Assembly (NCBI GenBank): GCA_004551945.1
Contig: SFPN01000025.1
Location: 1-24,348 of the forward strand
DNA from: Clostridiales bacterium
Lineage (GTDB): Bacteria > Bacillota > Clostridia > Oscillospirales > Oscillospiraceae
Direction: 5' to 3'
DNA length: 24,348 bases
The position numbers and the translations under genes were made by a program. Within the stretch, counting starts at the first letter, position 1; each line of letters starts with the position of its first letter. Below the pieces are notes generated by a model. That model was not told the origin of the DNA and did not search any database. It saw only the letters and a program-made list of their open reading frames with translations. Below are positions 15,882 to 23,006 of the stretch, in pieces.

Positions 15882-17270
15882 TCAGAACCGGAAATACAGG
15901 AAGGGATTGTAGCTGTCGCTGACCAGGCTGGCGGTGCATAGGAGCAGAGCCGCCAGGCACAGCAGGCCCTCGATCAGGGGGGCTGCCTTCCGGTCCTTCC
16001 CCTTTTCCCAGACCTTGCTGGCCAGGGGGGTGGAGGCCACCGCTCCCAAAATGCCCATGCCCAGCCAGGGCAGCACCAGGGACGCGCCTCCCATGGTCCC
16101 GGCGCTGGGGGTGAACATCACCGCCAGATAGCCCATGGCGGTGGACAAATTAGGCGAAGCGAAGAACACCCACCCGATCACCACAATCACCAGGGCGTAC
16201 AGGTGCTGGAGAGGCACCGGCAGCTTTCTGATATACTTGCCCAGCACCAGCTTTTCCAGCAGCAGGAGCACGCCGTAGTACAGCCCCCAGAACAGGAAGT
16301 TCCACCCGGCCCCGTGCCAGAAGCCGGTGAGGCCCCAGACAATGAAGATGTTCACGCACTGGCGGACCTTGCCGCAGCGGTTGCCCCCCAGGGGGATGTA
16401 CACATAGTCCCGGAACCAGGAGGACAGGGAGATGTGCCACCGCCGCCAGAACTCGGTGACGCTTTTGGAGATGTAGGGGTAGTTGAAGTTGATGCAGAAC
16501 TCAAAGCCCAGCATCCGACCCAGACCCCGGGCCATGTCAGAGTAGCCGGAGAAGTCAAAGTAGAGCTGTAAGCTGTAGGCAATGGCCCCGCACCAGGCCG
16601 CCAGGGTACCGGCGGCCACCGGATCGGCGGAGACGGTATCCCACAAAATACCGAACTGGTTGGCCAGCAGGACCTTTTTCGCCATGCCCACCATAAACAG
16701 CCGCACCCCGGAGTTGAATAGGGTAGGGGTCTCCTTCCGGGAGACCAGCTGTTCATTCACGTCCTTGTACCGGACGATGGGGCCGGCGATGAGCTGGGGG
16801 AACAGGGAGATGTAGCAGGCGAAGTTAATAAAATTCCCCGAGGCCTCGCAGTCTCCCCAGTACACGTCGATCAGGTAGGACACCGCCTGGAAGGTGTAGA
16901 AGGAGATGCCGATGGGCAGGGCAATGTTCACCTGGGGAATGCCCGACAGGCCGGGGATGTTCCGCAGGGTGTCCGCAAACAGACCTGCGTACTTGAACAC
17001 CCCTAAGGCGGCCAGGTTCAGGATGATGCCCACCACCAGCACCGCCCGGCGGCGGCCCTGGCTGCTCTGGCGGGCCATGAGGACCCCGCCGAAGAAGTTC
17101 ACCAGGATGGACCCGATCATAATGAGGATGTAGATGGGCTCGCCGTAGGCGTAAAACACCAGGTTGGCCAGCAAAAGGAAGAAGTTCCGGAACTTGAAGG
17201 GCAGCAGGTGGCTGACCAGCAGCACCACCGTCAGAAACAAGAACAGGAAGGGCAAACTTGAAAAGACCAT
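15882..17270 (-). CDS. MBOAT-family membrane O-acyltransferase (AlgI/DltB-like)
   Basis: 462 residues with about 11-12 membrane helices. The N-terminus MVFSSLPFLFLFLTVVLLVS is typical of the family. The first catalytic region reads FWRRWHISLSSWFRDYVYIPLGGNR (about 268-292), and the invariant histidine lies in LTGFWHGAGWNFLFWGLYYG (about 310-329). These proteins move an acyl group, usually acetyl, across the membrane to a partner that modifies surface polysaccharide. Here the partner is most likely the DHHW protein immediately downstream. ATG 17270 has only a weakly spaced AGGAG, but the N-terminal sequence supports it. A hairpin (17295-17326) precedes it. Its donor and acceptor are not known. 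Confidence 0.92.
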   Translation of the reverse strand: MVFSSLPFLFLFLTVVLLVSHLLPFKFRNFFLLLANLVFYAYGEPIYILIMIGSILVNFFGGVLMARQSSQGRRRAVLVVGIILNLAALGVFKYAGLFADTLRNIPGLSGIPQVNIALPIGISFYTFQAVSYLIDVYWGDCEASGNFINFACYISLFPQLIAGPIVRYKDVNEQLVSRKETPTLFNSGVRLFMVGMAKKVLLANQFGILWDTVSADPVAAGTLAAWCGAIAYSLQLYFDFSGYSDMARGLGRMLGFEFCINFNYPYISKSVTEFWRRWHISLSSWFRDYVYIPLGGNRCGKVRQCVNIFIVWGLTGFWHGAGWNFLFWGLYYGVLLLLEKLVLGKYIRKLPVPLQHLYALVIVVIGWVFFASPNLSTAMGYLAVMFTPSAGTMGGASLVLPWLGMGILGAVASTPLASKVWEKGKDRKAAPLIEGLLCLAALLLCTASLVSDSYNPFLYFRF

Positions 17271-17294
17271 AGGCTCTTACATTCTCCTGTAAAT

Positions 17295-17326
17295 ACTGCC
17301 GGGCAGTCTTCCGATTGCCCGGCAGT
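17295..17326 (-). other. Intercistronic hairpin before the MBOAT gene
   Basis: ACTGCCGGGCA (17295-17305) pairs perfectly with TGCCCGGCAGT (17316-17326). It lies in the 79-bp gap between the DUF4358 and MBOAT genes. On the minus strand only TATTTAC follows, so it is at best a partial terminator or processing site that could lower expression of the two downstream genes. Confidence 0.55.
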
Positions 17327-17349
17327 GTCATCGTTTGATTGTCTGGGGT

Positions 17350-17883
17350 TTAACCCACTGCGCTCTGGAAGGCGGAAACCATGGCGTCATAGTACTCCGA
17401 GAAGAACAGGCCCACGTAAACGCCCTGGGTGACCACGCTGCAGTTCTCGGCCAGCTCCAGGCTGGCGGGGTCATAGGAGGCAGCCTGCTCAGCAATGGAG
17501 GACAGGCGGGCGGTCAGCTGGTCTGCCACAGCGGCGGCAGCAGTTTCGTCCGCAGCCTGAACCAGCACGATCTCCTGGGGGAAAGCGCCGCTGGAGGTGG
17601 CGTTGAAGCCGGCGGCGGCCACCACCTGGTCAGCGGGAAGCTGATAGGTGCTGATGAGCTTATCAGAGGCCAGGTCCACATAGTCGGTGATGCCGCAGTC
17701 AGCCACCAGCTGGGCGCTGAGGGCGGTCAGATCCACGTCCACCGTATCCACCGTTTCGGTCTGGGTCGGTTCGTTTTCCGCAGCGGGATCGGGGGTCTCC
17801 TCCGCCTCACCGCCGCAGGCGCACAGGGTCAGGAGCATCGTCAGGGCCAGCAGGCCCCCCACAAGAGATACTAACTTTTTCAT
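17350..17883 (-). CDS. DUF4358 lipoprotein
   Basis: 177 residues. The signal peptide ends in lipobox LCAC (Cys23), followed by an acidic, Thr-rich linker to about residue 45. The globular part carries the DUF4358 pattern: a helical start (VDLTALSAQLVADCGI), ADQVVAAAGFNATSSGAFPQEIVLVQAADE, and a C-terminal helix with YVGLFFSEYYDAMVSAFQ. The function of the family is unknown. In clostridia it often accompanies MBOAT and SGNH genes, as here, which suggests an accessory role in surface modification. ATG 17883 has TGAGGA upstream; 31 bp separate it from the SGNH gene, so they share a transcript. Confidence 0.8.
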   Translation of the reverse strand: MKKLVSLVGGLLALTMLLTLCACGGEAEETPDPAAENEPTQTETVDTVDVDLTALSAQLVADCGITDYVDLASDKLISTYQLPADQVVAAAGFNATSSGAFPQEIVLVQAADETAAAAVADQLTARLSSIAEQAASYDPASLELAENCSVVTQGVYVGLFFSEYYDAMVSAFQSAVG

Positions 17884-17914
17884 ACTTCCTCATTCATCCT
17901 CCATACTATATTTC

Positions 17915-18700
17915 TTACTTCAGTGCCTCCGGCACATGGGTCAGCAGGTAGTCGGTCCATGCCGCGGCGCCGTCGTAATTTAAATGAATCCCCATGGCCT
18001 TGTCCCCGCTGAGGTCCGCCCGCAGGTAGCCCGTCTCGTCGGACAGGGCCTCGGCCACGTTCACATAGTACCATTCTCTTTCCTGGCAAATACTCTGCAT
18101 CTGGGTGTTGAAGGCCTGGATGGTGGTGTTGTTCAGGCTGTCGTCCGCCCGGGGGCTGTCCGCCGTCATGGGGGTGACAGACTGGATGAAAATGGCGGCC
18201 TGGGGGGATTTGGCCAAGATCTCATCGATTAATGTTACCAAATCCTGACACGCTCTGTCAACACCTCCGGCAATACAATTCATGCCCAGCATGATATAAA
18301 TTTTTTTCGCGCCGCTCTCTGCCACGCCGTCCTCCAGCCGGGGGTGCCGGCCGGAGCCCTTGGGGTATTCCGGCAGCCGCTCACTCCCGGCAGAATAGGT
18401 GAGAGCCCCCGTCTGGCTCAGGCTCACCGAGCAGAAAAAGGCAGGGCTGCTCAGGCGGCCATAGCTGTCGTTGTAGGTTTCCAGCATAACGGAAACCGAG
18501 TCTCCGATGAAGGCCGCGTCCTGGAACCAATCAGCGGAGACCGCCTGGGAGGCGGGCACCACCGGGTCAAAGGGCGGCTCCTCGGGTTGGGTGGTTTCTT
18601 CCGGTTCCTGTCCTGTCTGCTCTGTTTGCTGGGGCTCTCCGCAGGCGCACAGGCTAAGCAGGAGCAGCAGGGCAAGGAAACCTGTCAGGCATCGTTTCAT
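17915..18700 (-). CDS. SGNH/GDSL-hydrolase-like lipoprotein
   Basis: 261 residues. Lipoprotein signal with lipobox LCAC (Cys20) and a Pro/Glu/Thr-rich linker to about residue 50. SGNH block I is AAFIGDSVSVMLE with the predicted nucleophile Ser68; block III is YIMLGMNCIAGG (Gly-x-Asn); block V is MGIHLNYDGAAAW with the catalytic His. The Asp that normally stands three residues before this His is Met here. A GDSL-type acyltransferase or esterase at the outer face of the membrane is the likely role, in the same transcript as DUF4358 and close to MBOAT-DHHW. It is clearly homologous to the C-terminal half of its upstream neighbour (PEYPKGSG, IQSVTPM, WYYVNVAE). ATG 18700 has AGAGGAGA upstream. 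Confidence 0.85.
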   Translation of the reverse strand: MKRCLTGFLALLLLLSLCACGEPQQTEQTGQEPEETTQPEEPPFDPVVPASQAVSADWFQDAAFIGDSVSVMLETYNDSYGRLSSPAFFCSVSLSQTGALTYSAGSERLPEYPKGSGRHPRLEDGVAESGAKKIYIMLGMNCIAGGVDRACQDLVTLIDEILAKSPQAAIFIQSVTPMTADSPRADDSLNNTTIQAFNTQMQSICQEREWYYVNVAEALSDETGYLRADLSGDKAMGIHLNYDGAAAWTDYLLTHVPEALK

Positions 18701-18799
18701 GGTGGTTCTCCTCTCTGTTTCACAGATACCTCTATCCTACTGTCCAATTCTTGAAAAAGTGTTAAGTTTTCCTTACGTTTTCCTAAAGATATCCCCGCG

Positions 18800-20203
18800 T
18801 TACAGCAGGTCCTCGGGGATGTGGTATTTCAGGTAGTTCACCCAGACCTTGGCGCCGTCGTAGGTAAAGTGCATGCCCATGGAGGTCTTGTCGCTGCAGT
18901 AGTCCAGAATCAGGAACCCGTTCTCGTCCTTGAACTTCTCCGCCACGTTCAGGTAGTACCACCGGTTCTGCTGGCAGATCTCCTGCATCTTGGCGTTGAA
19001 GGCGTTGATAGCGTCGTTGTTGAGCTTATCTGTGAAGCTGGTGCTGGTCTCGGCCATGGGGGTCACAGACTGGACGATGATCTGCACGTCAGGGTTCTTG
19101 GCCATGATGTTGTTCAGGATGGTCACATAGTCCCCGGTGGACTTCTCCAGGCCGTAGGCGATGTTGTCCATGCCCAGCATCACATAGACCACCTTGGCGC
19201 CGCAGGCGGCCACGCTGTCCTCAATGGGAGGCTTCTGGCCGGAGCCCTTGGGATACTCCGGCAGGATCTTCCCGGTGAGCATGTTGGAGGGGCTCATGCT
19301 GCCGGCGCAGAGGAACTGGGCGTTGCCCAGGGCGCCGCTGGCGCCGCAATAGCTCTCCAGGGTCAGGGAGATGGAGTCGCCGATGAACACCGCCTTGTCG
19401 AAGAAGGAGATGGGTCCTTCCTCCTCCGAGGCCGGAACCAGGGCGGTGAAGGGGATGTCCGTATAGCTGTCATAGAGGCTGTCGTAGGCCCCGGGGCTCA
19501 GGTCCACCAGGGTGACTCCCTCGGGGATGCTGGTGCTGGCCGCCGCCATCACCCGGTAGATCACCGCCGCCACCTCCTGGCGGGACATGTTCTCCTCCGG
19601 GCGGAAGAAGCCGTTGTCATAGCCCTTGATCACCCCGGAGATCTGGCAGGCGGTGACGCCGCTGCGGGCATACTCCTGGATGTACAGGGAGTCCTTAAAC
19701 TGGTCGGTGTTCGTCACCTGGATGAGGGGGATCTGCTCCAGGGCGGCAAAGCGGGCCAGGATGGTGCACACCTGCTCCCGGGTCAGAAGGCTGTCCGGCT
19801 GGAAGGTGTCCTCCGTGGCGCCGCTGACCAGACCCTGCTGATAGGCCCAGCACACTGCGTCGTAAAGCGTGGAATCCTTCTCCACGTCGGTGAAGGTGGG
19901 AACGGCCATCTCCTCCTTCTCCTTGGCGGCCTTTTCCCGCTTCTTGAACACGCCCTGGTCCATGTTATAGAGATAGAGCACCAGATTGCCCCGGTTCTCG
20001 TCCTGGGTGGGCTCGAACTTCTCGCTGCCGGGCAAAACGTCTGCCTTGTTCAGCTCCGTGATGTACTGGTAGCTCCACATGTTTTCATTTACGTCAAGAT
20101 AAGGGTTGGTCCATTCCTGGTTCTCCGCCGCGTGGGAGCGGCCCAGGGAGACCCCAGAAAATAAAACCAAAAATGCCAGGAACCAACAAATGGTCTGTTT
20201 CAC
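18800..20203 (-). CDS. S-layer-homology protein with C-terminal SGNH domain
   Basis: 467 residues from GTG 20203, which stands 9 bases after GGAGG; an ATG at 20209 is in frame but too close to that site. There is a Sec signal peptide (1-25). The N-terminal half holds SLH repeats: a degenerate one at about 30-75, then about 103-155 (FTDVEKDSTLYDAVCWAYQ, FQPDSLLTREQVCTIL) and about 165-220 (ISGVIKGYDNGFFRPEENMSRQEV). These bind the pyruvylated cell-wall polysaccharide. The SGNH domain starts near 265: AVFIGDSISLTLE (Ser277), VMLGMDNIAYG, where block III has Asp in place of Asn, and MGMHFTYDGAKVW, with Met in place of the usual Asp before the His. It is the first gene of the surface operon. Confidence 0.88.
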   Translation of the reverse strand: MKQTICWFLAFLVLFSGVSLGRSHAAENQEWTNPYLDVNENMWSYQYITELNKADVLPGSEKFEPTQDENRGNLVLYLYNMDQGVFKKREKAAKEKEEMAVPTFTDVEKDSTLYDAVCWAYQQGLVSGATEDTFQPDSLLTREQVCTILARFAALEQIPLIQVTNTDQFKDSLYIQEYARSGVTACQISGVIKGYDNGFFRPEENMSRQEVAAVIYRVMAAASTSIPEGVTLVDLSPGAYDSLYDSYTDIPFTALVPASEEEGPISFFDKAVFIGDSISLTLESYCGASGALGNAQFLCAGSMSPSNMLTGKILPEYPKGSGQKPPIEDSVAACGAKVVYVMLGMDNIAYGLEKSTGDYVTILNNIMAKNPDVQIIVQSVTPMAETSTSFTDKLNNDAINAFNAKMQEICQQNRWYYLNVAEKFKDENGFLILDYCSDKTSMGMHFTYDGAKVWVNYLKYHIPEDLL

Positions 20204-20260
20204 CCACATCACCCTCCGGAAAAGCCCTCTTCTGGCGCTGGAATATGCACAGAGATACAA

Positions 20261-20288
20261 TTGTATTGTACCGAACACTCTGCATCAA
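20261..20288 (-). promoter_or_regulatory. Promoter of the SLH-SGNH operon
   Basis: On the minus strand TTGATG (20288-20283), 16 bp, TACAAT (20266-20261). A second TACAAT overlaps at 20271-20266 but lacks a well-spaced -35. TACAATTGTA across the -10 is a 10-bp palindrome and could be an operator. Confidence 0.5.
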
Positions 20289-20396
20289 AAGTGCACCAAA
20301 ATCCCCCTGTTTTCCCCTTTTCCCGCCCTTGTCCGCGTACTTATTTTCCGAAGGGAAGATCCAGGGAAAAATCCTGTAGCGCAGGGGAGAAAAAGG

Positions 20397-20405
20397 TGGT
20401 ATACT
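20397..20405 (+). promoter_or_regulatory. Extended -10 promoter of murI
   Basis: TGG immediately before TATACT (20400-20405) forms an extended -10 element. No good -35 is seen 16-18 bp upstream. The start point would fall near 20412, about 24 bases before the ATG. Confidence 0.5.
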
Positions 20406-20435
20406 AACCAGGAAAAACACAGAGAATCAGGGGGA

Positions 20436-21215
20436 ATGGACGTGGAAAAACGAGAACAGCCCATTGGCGTCTTTGACTCCGGCCTGGGAGGCATCAGCGT
20501 GCTGCGGGCCTGCGTGGAGCTGCTGCCCCGGGAGGATTTTCTTTTCTTCGGCGACTCCGCCAACGCCCCCTATGGGGAAAAGACCCTGGAGCAGGTCCGG
20601 TCCCTTACAGTGCAGAGCATCGACGGCCTGCTGGCCCAGGGGGTGAAGGCGGTGGTGGTGGCCTGCAACACCGCCACCAGCGCGGCCATTGGCCTGCTGC
20701 GGGAGCGGCACCCGGCGGTGCCCATCATCGGCATCGAGCCCGCGGTGAAGCCCGCGGCCCAGGCCCGGGACAGCTCCTCGGTGATCGTCATGGCCACCCC
20801 CCTCACCATCCACGAGGACAAGTACCAGAAGCTGGCCGCCGCCTTCCGGGACCAGGCCAACGTAATCTCCCTGCCCTGCAAGGGGCTGGCGGAGATGGTG
20901 GAGAAGGGCATACTGGAGGGGCCGGAGCTGGACGCCTACCTCCAGGAGCTGCTGCTCCCCTTCCGCTATTGCAGCGTGGAGTATATCGTCCTGGGCTGCA
21001 CCCACTACCCCTTTGTGCGCAGGGCCATCCGCAAAAATTTCGGCCGGCCGGTGGAGATCATCGACGGCAGCGGCGGCACCGCCCGGCAGCTGAAGCGTCA
21101 GCTGGCAGCCCGGGAGCTGCTCACCACCCGCCGGGGCCACGGGTCCGTTGTTTTCCGCAACAGCGACCCGGACAAGCTCCCCATGAGCCGAGCTCTCTTT
21201 CAGATGGAGTACTAA
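20436..21215 (+). CDS. murI: Glutamate racemase
   Basis: 259 residues. Converts L- to D-glutamate for peptidoglycan, cytosolic, cofactor-independent. The N-terminal motif GVFDSGLGGISVL has the substrate-binding Asp-Ser pair; FFGDSANAPYG follows. The two catalytic cysteines lie in VACNTATS (about residue 75) and LGCTHYP (about 188). IEPAVKPA and the C-terminal IIDGSGGTA are also typical. The chosen ATG 20436 is only 1-2 bases from the GGGGG purine run; GTG 20442, two codons on, is better spaced and may be the true start. The frame is open far upstream, but that part lies over the divergent promoters and is not coding. Single gene, divergent from the SLH operon. Confidence 0.95.
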   Translation: MDVEKREQPIGVFDSGLGGISVLRACVELLPREDFLFFGDSANAPYGEKTLEQVRSLTVQSIDGLLAQGVKAVVVACNTATSAAIGLLRERHPAVPIIGIEPAVKPAAQARDSSSVIVMATPLTIHEDKYQKLAAAFRDQANVISLPCKGLAEMVEKGILEGPELDAYLQELLLPFRYCSVEYIVLGCTHYPFVRRAIRKNFGRPVEIIDGSGGTARQLKRQLAARELLTTRRGHGSVVFRNSDPDKLPMSRALFQMEY

Positions 21216-21299
21216 AAAACGCACCCTTCGGGCAGCTGTCCACAAAACAGGGTTCGAGAAACAAATAATATGGCAGCTGCCAGACGACGGCTGCTGCCA

Positions 21300-21334
21300 A
21301 AAGGGGTATGTGCTTTAACGGTACATACCCCTTT
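21300..21334 (+). terminator. Terminator between convergent murI and ogt
   Basis: AAAGGGGTATGT (21300-21311) pairs perfectly with ACATACCCCTTT (21323-21334), loop of 11. GTTTTGG follows on the plus strand and CCCCTTTTGG on the minus strand, so it can serve both genes. A smaller hairpin (21271-21277/21293-21299) lies just before it. Confidence 0.75.
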
Positions 21335-21461
21335 GTTTTGGTGGTTGTCCCGCAGATGGACAGGATAGATTTTTGTGCGATTTCGGGTTGTTTCGCTTGT
21401 AAGCGGCGCAAAAAGATAGGGAAAACGCAGCTTATAGGCCAAAGAAATGTCGTTTTTCAGC

Positions 21462-22085
21462 TCATTTGCTGTTGGTTCTTTCCAGTTCCAGCAGCGCCCT
21501 TTTCATCTCTAATCCGCCGCCGTAACCGACAAGACTTCCACTTGCCCCAATAACACGGTGACATGGAATCGCGATGAAAATAGGATTTGCGTGATTTGCC
21601 ATCCCCACTGCGCGGAATGCTTTCGGGTGCCCGATGGCTTCCGCAATATCCTTATAGCTGCGTGTTTCGCCGTAGGGAATCTCCCGCAGCGCCGCCCAGA
21701 CTTTTTCCTGAAATGGCGTTCCATGCAGCCGGTACGGGAAATCGAACGTCTTGCGCGTCCCAGCAAAATATTCGTCAAGCTGCCGGAACACCAGCTCTGT
21801 CAATTCGTTCGGCGCGTCGGCTTTTGCATCCGCGTCTGCGTTTTTCAGTGCCGTGACCGTGCCGTCTTCATAATCGAGTTGAATGTCCCCCACGGTTGAA
21901 TGATAAATGGCAGTTCCTTTCATGGCGCTTGATGCTCCTTTCGGTATAAGGTTCTCCCTCTTCGGCGGTTTGGACTTGCAGGAGGGGCGGCAGAAAATGC
22001 CTGTCGTTTTGACAGCATAGAAGAACAGACCGTCATAGCTTGCGTCCGAGTGCTGCACAGCTTCCCACATTTCCTGTTCTGTCAT
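21462..22085 (-). CDS. Methylated-DNA-protein-cysteine methyltransferase with partial Ada zinc domain
   Basis: 207 residues. Residues about 7-47 match the first half of the Ada zinc-binding domain: WEAVQHSDASYDGLFFYAV, then FCRPSC with Cys32 and Cys36 (counterparts of E. coli Ada Cys38 and Cys42) and PPKREN. The second zinc pair (RPCKRC) and the AraC domain are missing; the chain passes to MKGTAIYHSTVGDI at residue 55, a normal Ogt N-terminus. Residues 55-207 are a complete methyltransferase with IPCHRVIG (acceptor Cys175) and a GYGGG loop. It removes O6-alkyl groups from guanine. GAAAGGAG lies 11 bases before codon 55 (ATG 21923), so an Ogt-only product is possible. 14 bp after the TauE stub. 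AT-richer than the flanking genes. Confidence 0.85.
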   Translation of the reverse strand: MTEQEMWEAVQHSDASYDGLFFYAVKTTGIFCRPSCKSKPPKRENLIPKGASSAMKGTAIYHSTVGDIQLDYEDGTVTALKNADADAKADAPNELTELVFRQLDEYFAGTRKTFDFPYRLHGTPFQEKVWAALREIPYGETRSYKDIAEAIGHPKAFRAVGMANHANPIFIAIPCHRVIGASGSLVGYGGGLEMKRALLELERTNSK

Positions 22086-22099
22086 TGCTTCGCACCCCC

Positions 22100-22357
22100 T
22101 TACAGATTTTTTAGAATCAACGATATGCCCGCCAGCACCAGAGTTGCCAACGGAAGATATCCCTTCGGGTCAAGACTTTTGCGGTTTTTCCCAGTGAGAA
22201 CCAGGTTTGTCGGATAGCCCAGCAGCAGATCAATGGGCGAAATATTGGCGTTTGATGCACCAAAACTCAAAATAGAGGGAAAGACCAGTGTGTTGGCAAA
22301 GCCGCACAGACCCTTGATGAAGTATGCCGCAGCTGCCGCGATGATCCATAAGTACAT
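22100..22357 (-). pseudogene. TauE/SafE-family permease, C-terminally truncated
   Basis: 85 codons from ATG 22357 (GAAAGG upstream) to a TAA at 22102-22100. The protein is the first two to three membrane segments of a TauE/SafE (DUF81) anion permease: MYLWIIAAAAAYFIKGLCGFANTLVF, then LLLGYPTNLVLTGKNRK and YLPLATLVLAG. The family normally runs to about 240-270 residues with eight helices, so roughly two thirds are missing. The last residues (ISLILKNL) are compatible with a small deletion followed by a stop. Probably non-functional. It is followed within 14 bp by the Ada-Ogt gene, which is also cut, pointing to shared decay or rearrangement. A bona fide small membrane protein is less likely. 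Confidence 0.65.
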
Positions 22358-22925
22358 GGTAAAAACCTTTCTATTTTCTCACAAATGTTAAAATCATCTC
22401 TGCTGTCCGATGACAGGATGCACAATGGCAGAAAACAGCTCCGAATCCACTTCTCGGTCGATGTGTCTGATTTGTTGTATCGCCTGATCAAGGCCCTTGT
22501 CTTTGGCAGCTAAACAGGATCTTTCGCGGTCCCGTATTGAAAAAACATGAGAACCAAGCCCCTGTACTGTCTGCAGTATACCACGCTTTTGTTTAAGCTG
22601 CTTTGCAAAAATGGAACTTCAATTTCTGTTCTTCCATTTGAACAGTCGGGCAAGTTCTTCCATCCTGCGCTGCGCTTGTGTGAGTTGTCTGCGTTTGCTG
22701 CGGGGAAGCTCCTGTACCCGCTGGTTTGTTCCTTTTCATTCAGATTTCCGGGCAATGCCGCAGTGATGCCAACCTCTTGCTGTCGAGTAGGGCGCGTTTT
22801 TTAGTATTCCATTGGCGGAGTCCCTTCGTGTCTGCCCAGGAGCAGCGTCCAAGTTTTGCCGTTTTGCTGGAAAATTTTCAGTTTCTCCCCATCCTCCTTG
22901 CCAATTTCAACAGTTTTTTCCCCCG
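22358..22925 (-). other. Degraded stretch without an intact gene
   Basis: No frame here has both a plausible start and a family match. Two minus-strand pieces look once-coding. A frame closing at 22801 (TAA) runs back about 50 codons and reads evenly (GEKTVEIGKEDGEKLKIF, GKTWTLLLGRHEGTPPMEY) but has no start codon. Near 22650-22720 another frame gives a basic helix (SKRRQLTQAQRRMEELARLF), and near 22391-22550 a third gives a smooth run (DKGLDQAIQQIRHIDREVD); frameshifts would be needed to join them. The origin is not recognised; remnants of a mobile-element or regulatory gene are possible. Base composition is lower in GC than the rest of the window. Confidence 0.35.
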
Positions 22926-22931
22926 TCCGCC

Positions 22932-22960
22932 TTGACGAACCGGAAATATCAGAGTAAAAT
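22932..22960 (+). promoter_or_regulatory. Sigma-A promoter of the MFS gene
   Basis: TTGACG (22932-22937), 17 bp, TAAAAT (22955-22960). The expected start near 22967 leaves a leader of about 40 bases with AAAGGAGG before the GTG start. Confidence 0.7.
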
Positions 22961-23006
22961 GAATTTTAACCTTCATTGTGTGCCCCTTTGGAAAGGAGGA
23001 GTTCCC

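Noticed and set aside
17271..17290. ATG-TAA start-stop pair just before the MBOAT gene as a regulatory mini-ORF
   Set aside because: The purine-rich site is only about 2 bases from this ATG, so initiation is unlikely; the evidence is too thin.
18737..18775. TTAACA before the SGNH lipoprotein as a fourth Pho box
   Set aside because: There is no partner half-site 11 bp to either side and no well-placed -10.
18821..20164. Long plus-strand frame opposite the SLH-SGNH gene
   Set aside because: The SLH and SGNH motifs on the minus strand are unambiguous; the plus frame has the biased composition of an antisense shadow.
20106..20435. Upstream in-frame extension of murI
   Set aside because: It would cover the divergent promoters and the SLH start, and normal glutamate racemase begins at VFDSGLGG shortly after 20436.
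22812..23006. Upstream extension of the MFS gene
   Set aside because: It precedes the promoter at 22932-22960 and lacks a ribosome binding site; GTG 23007 has a strong one and begins just before the first membrane helix.
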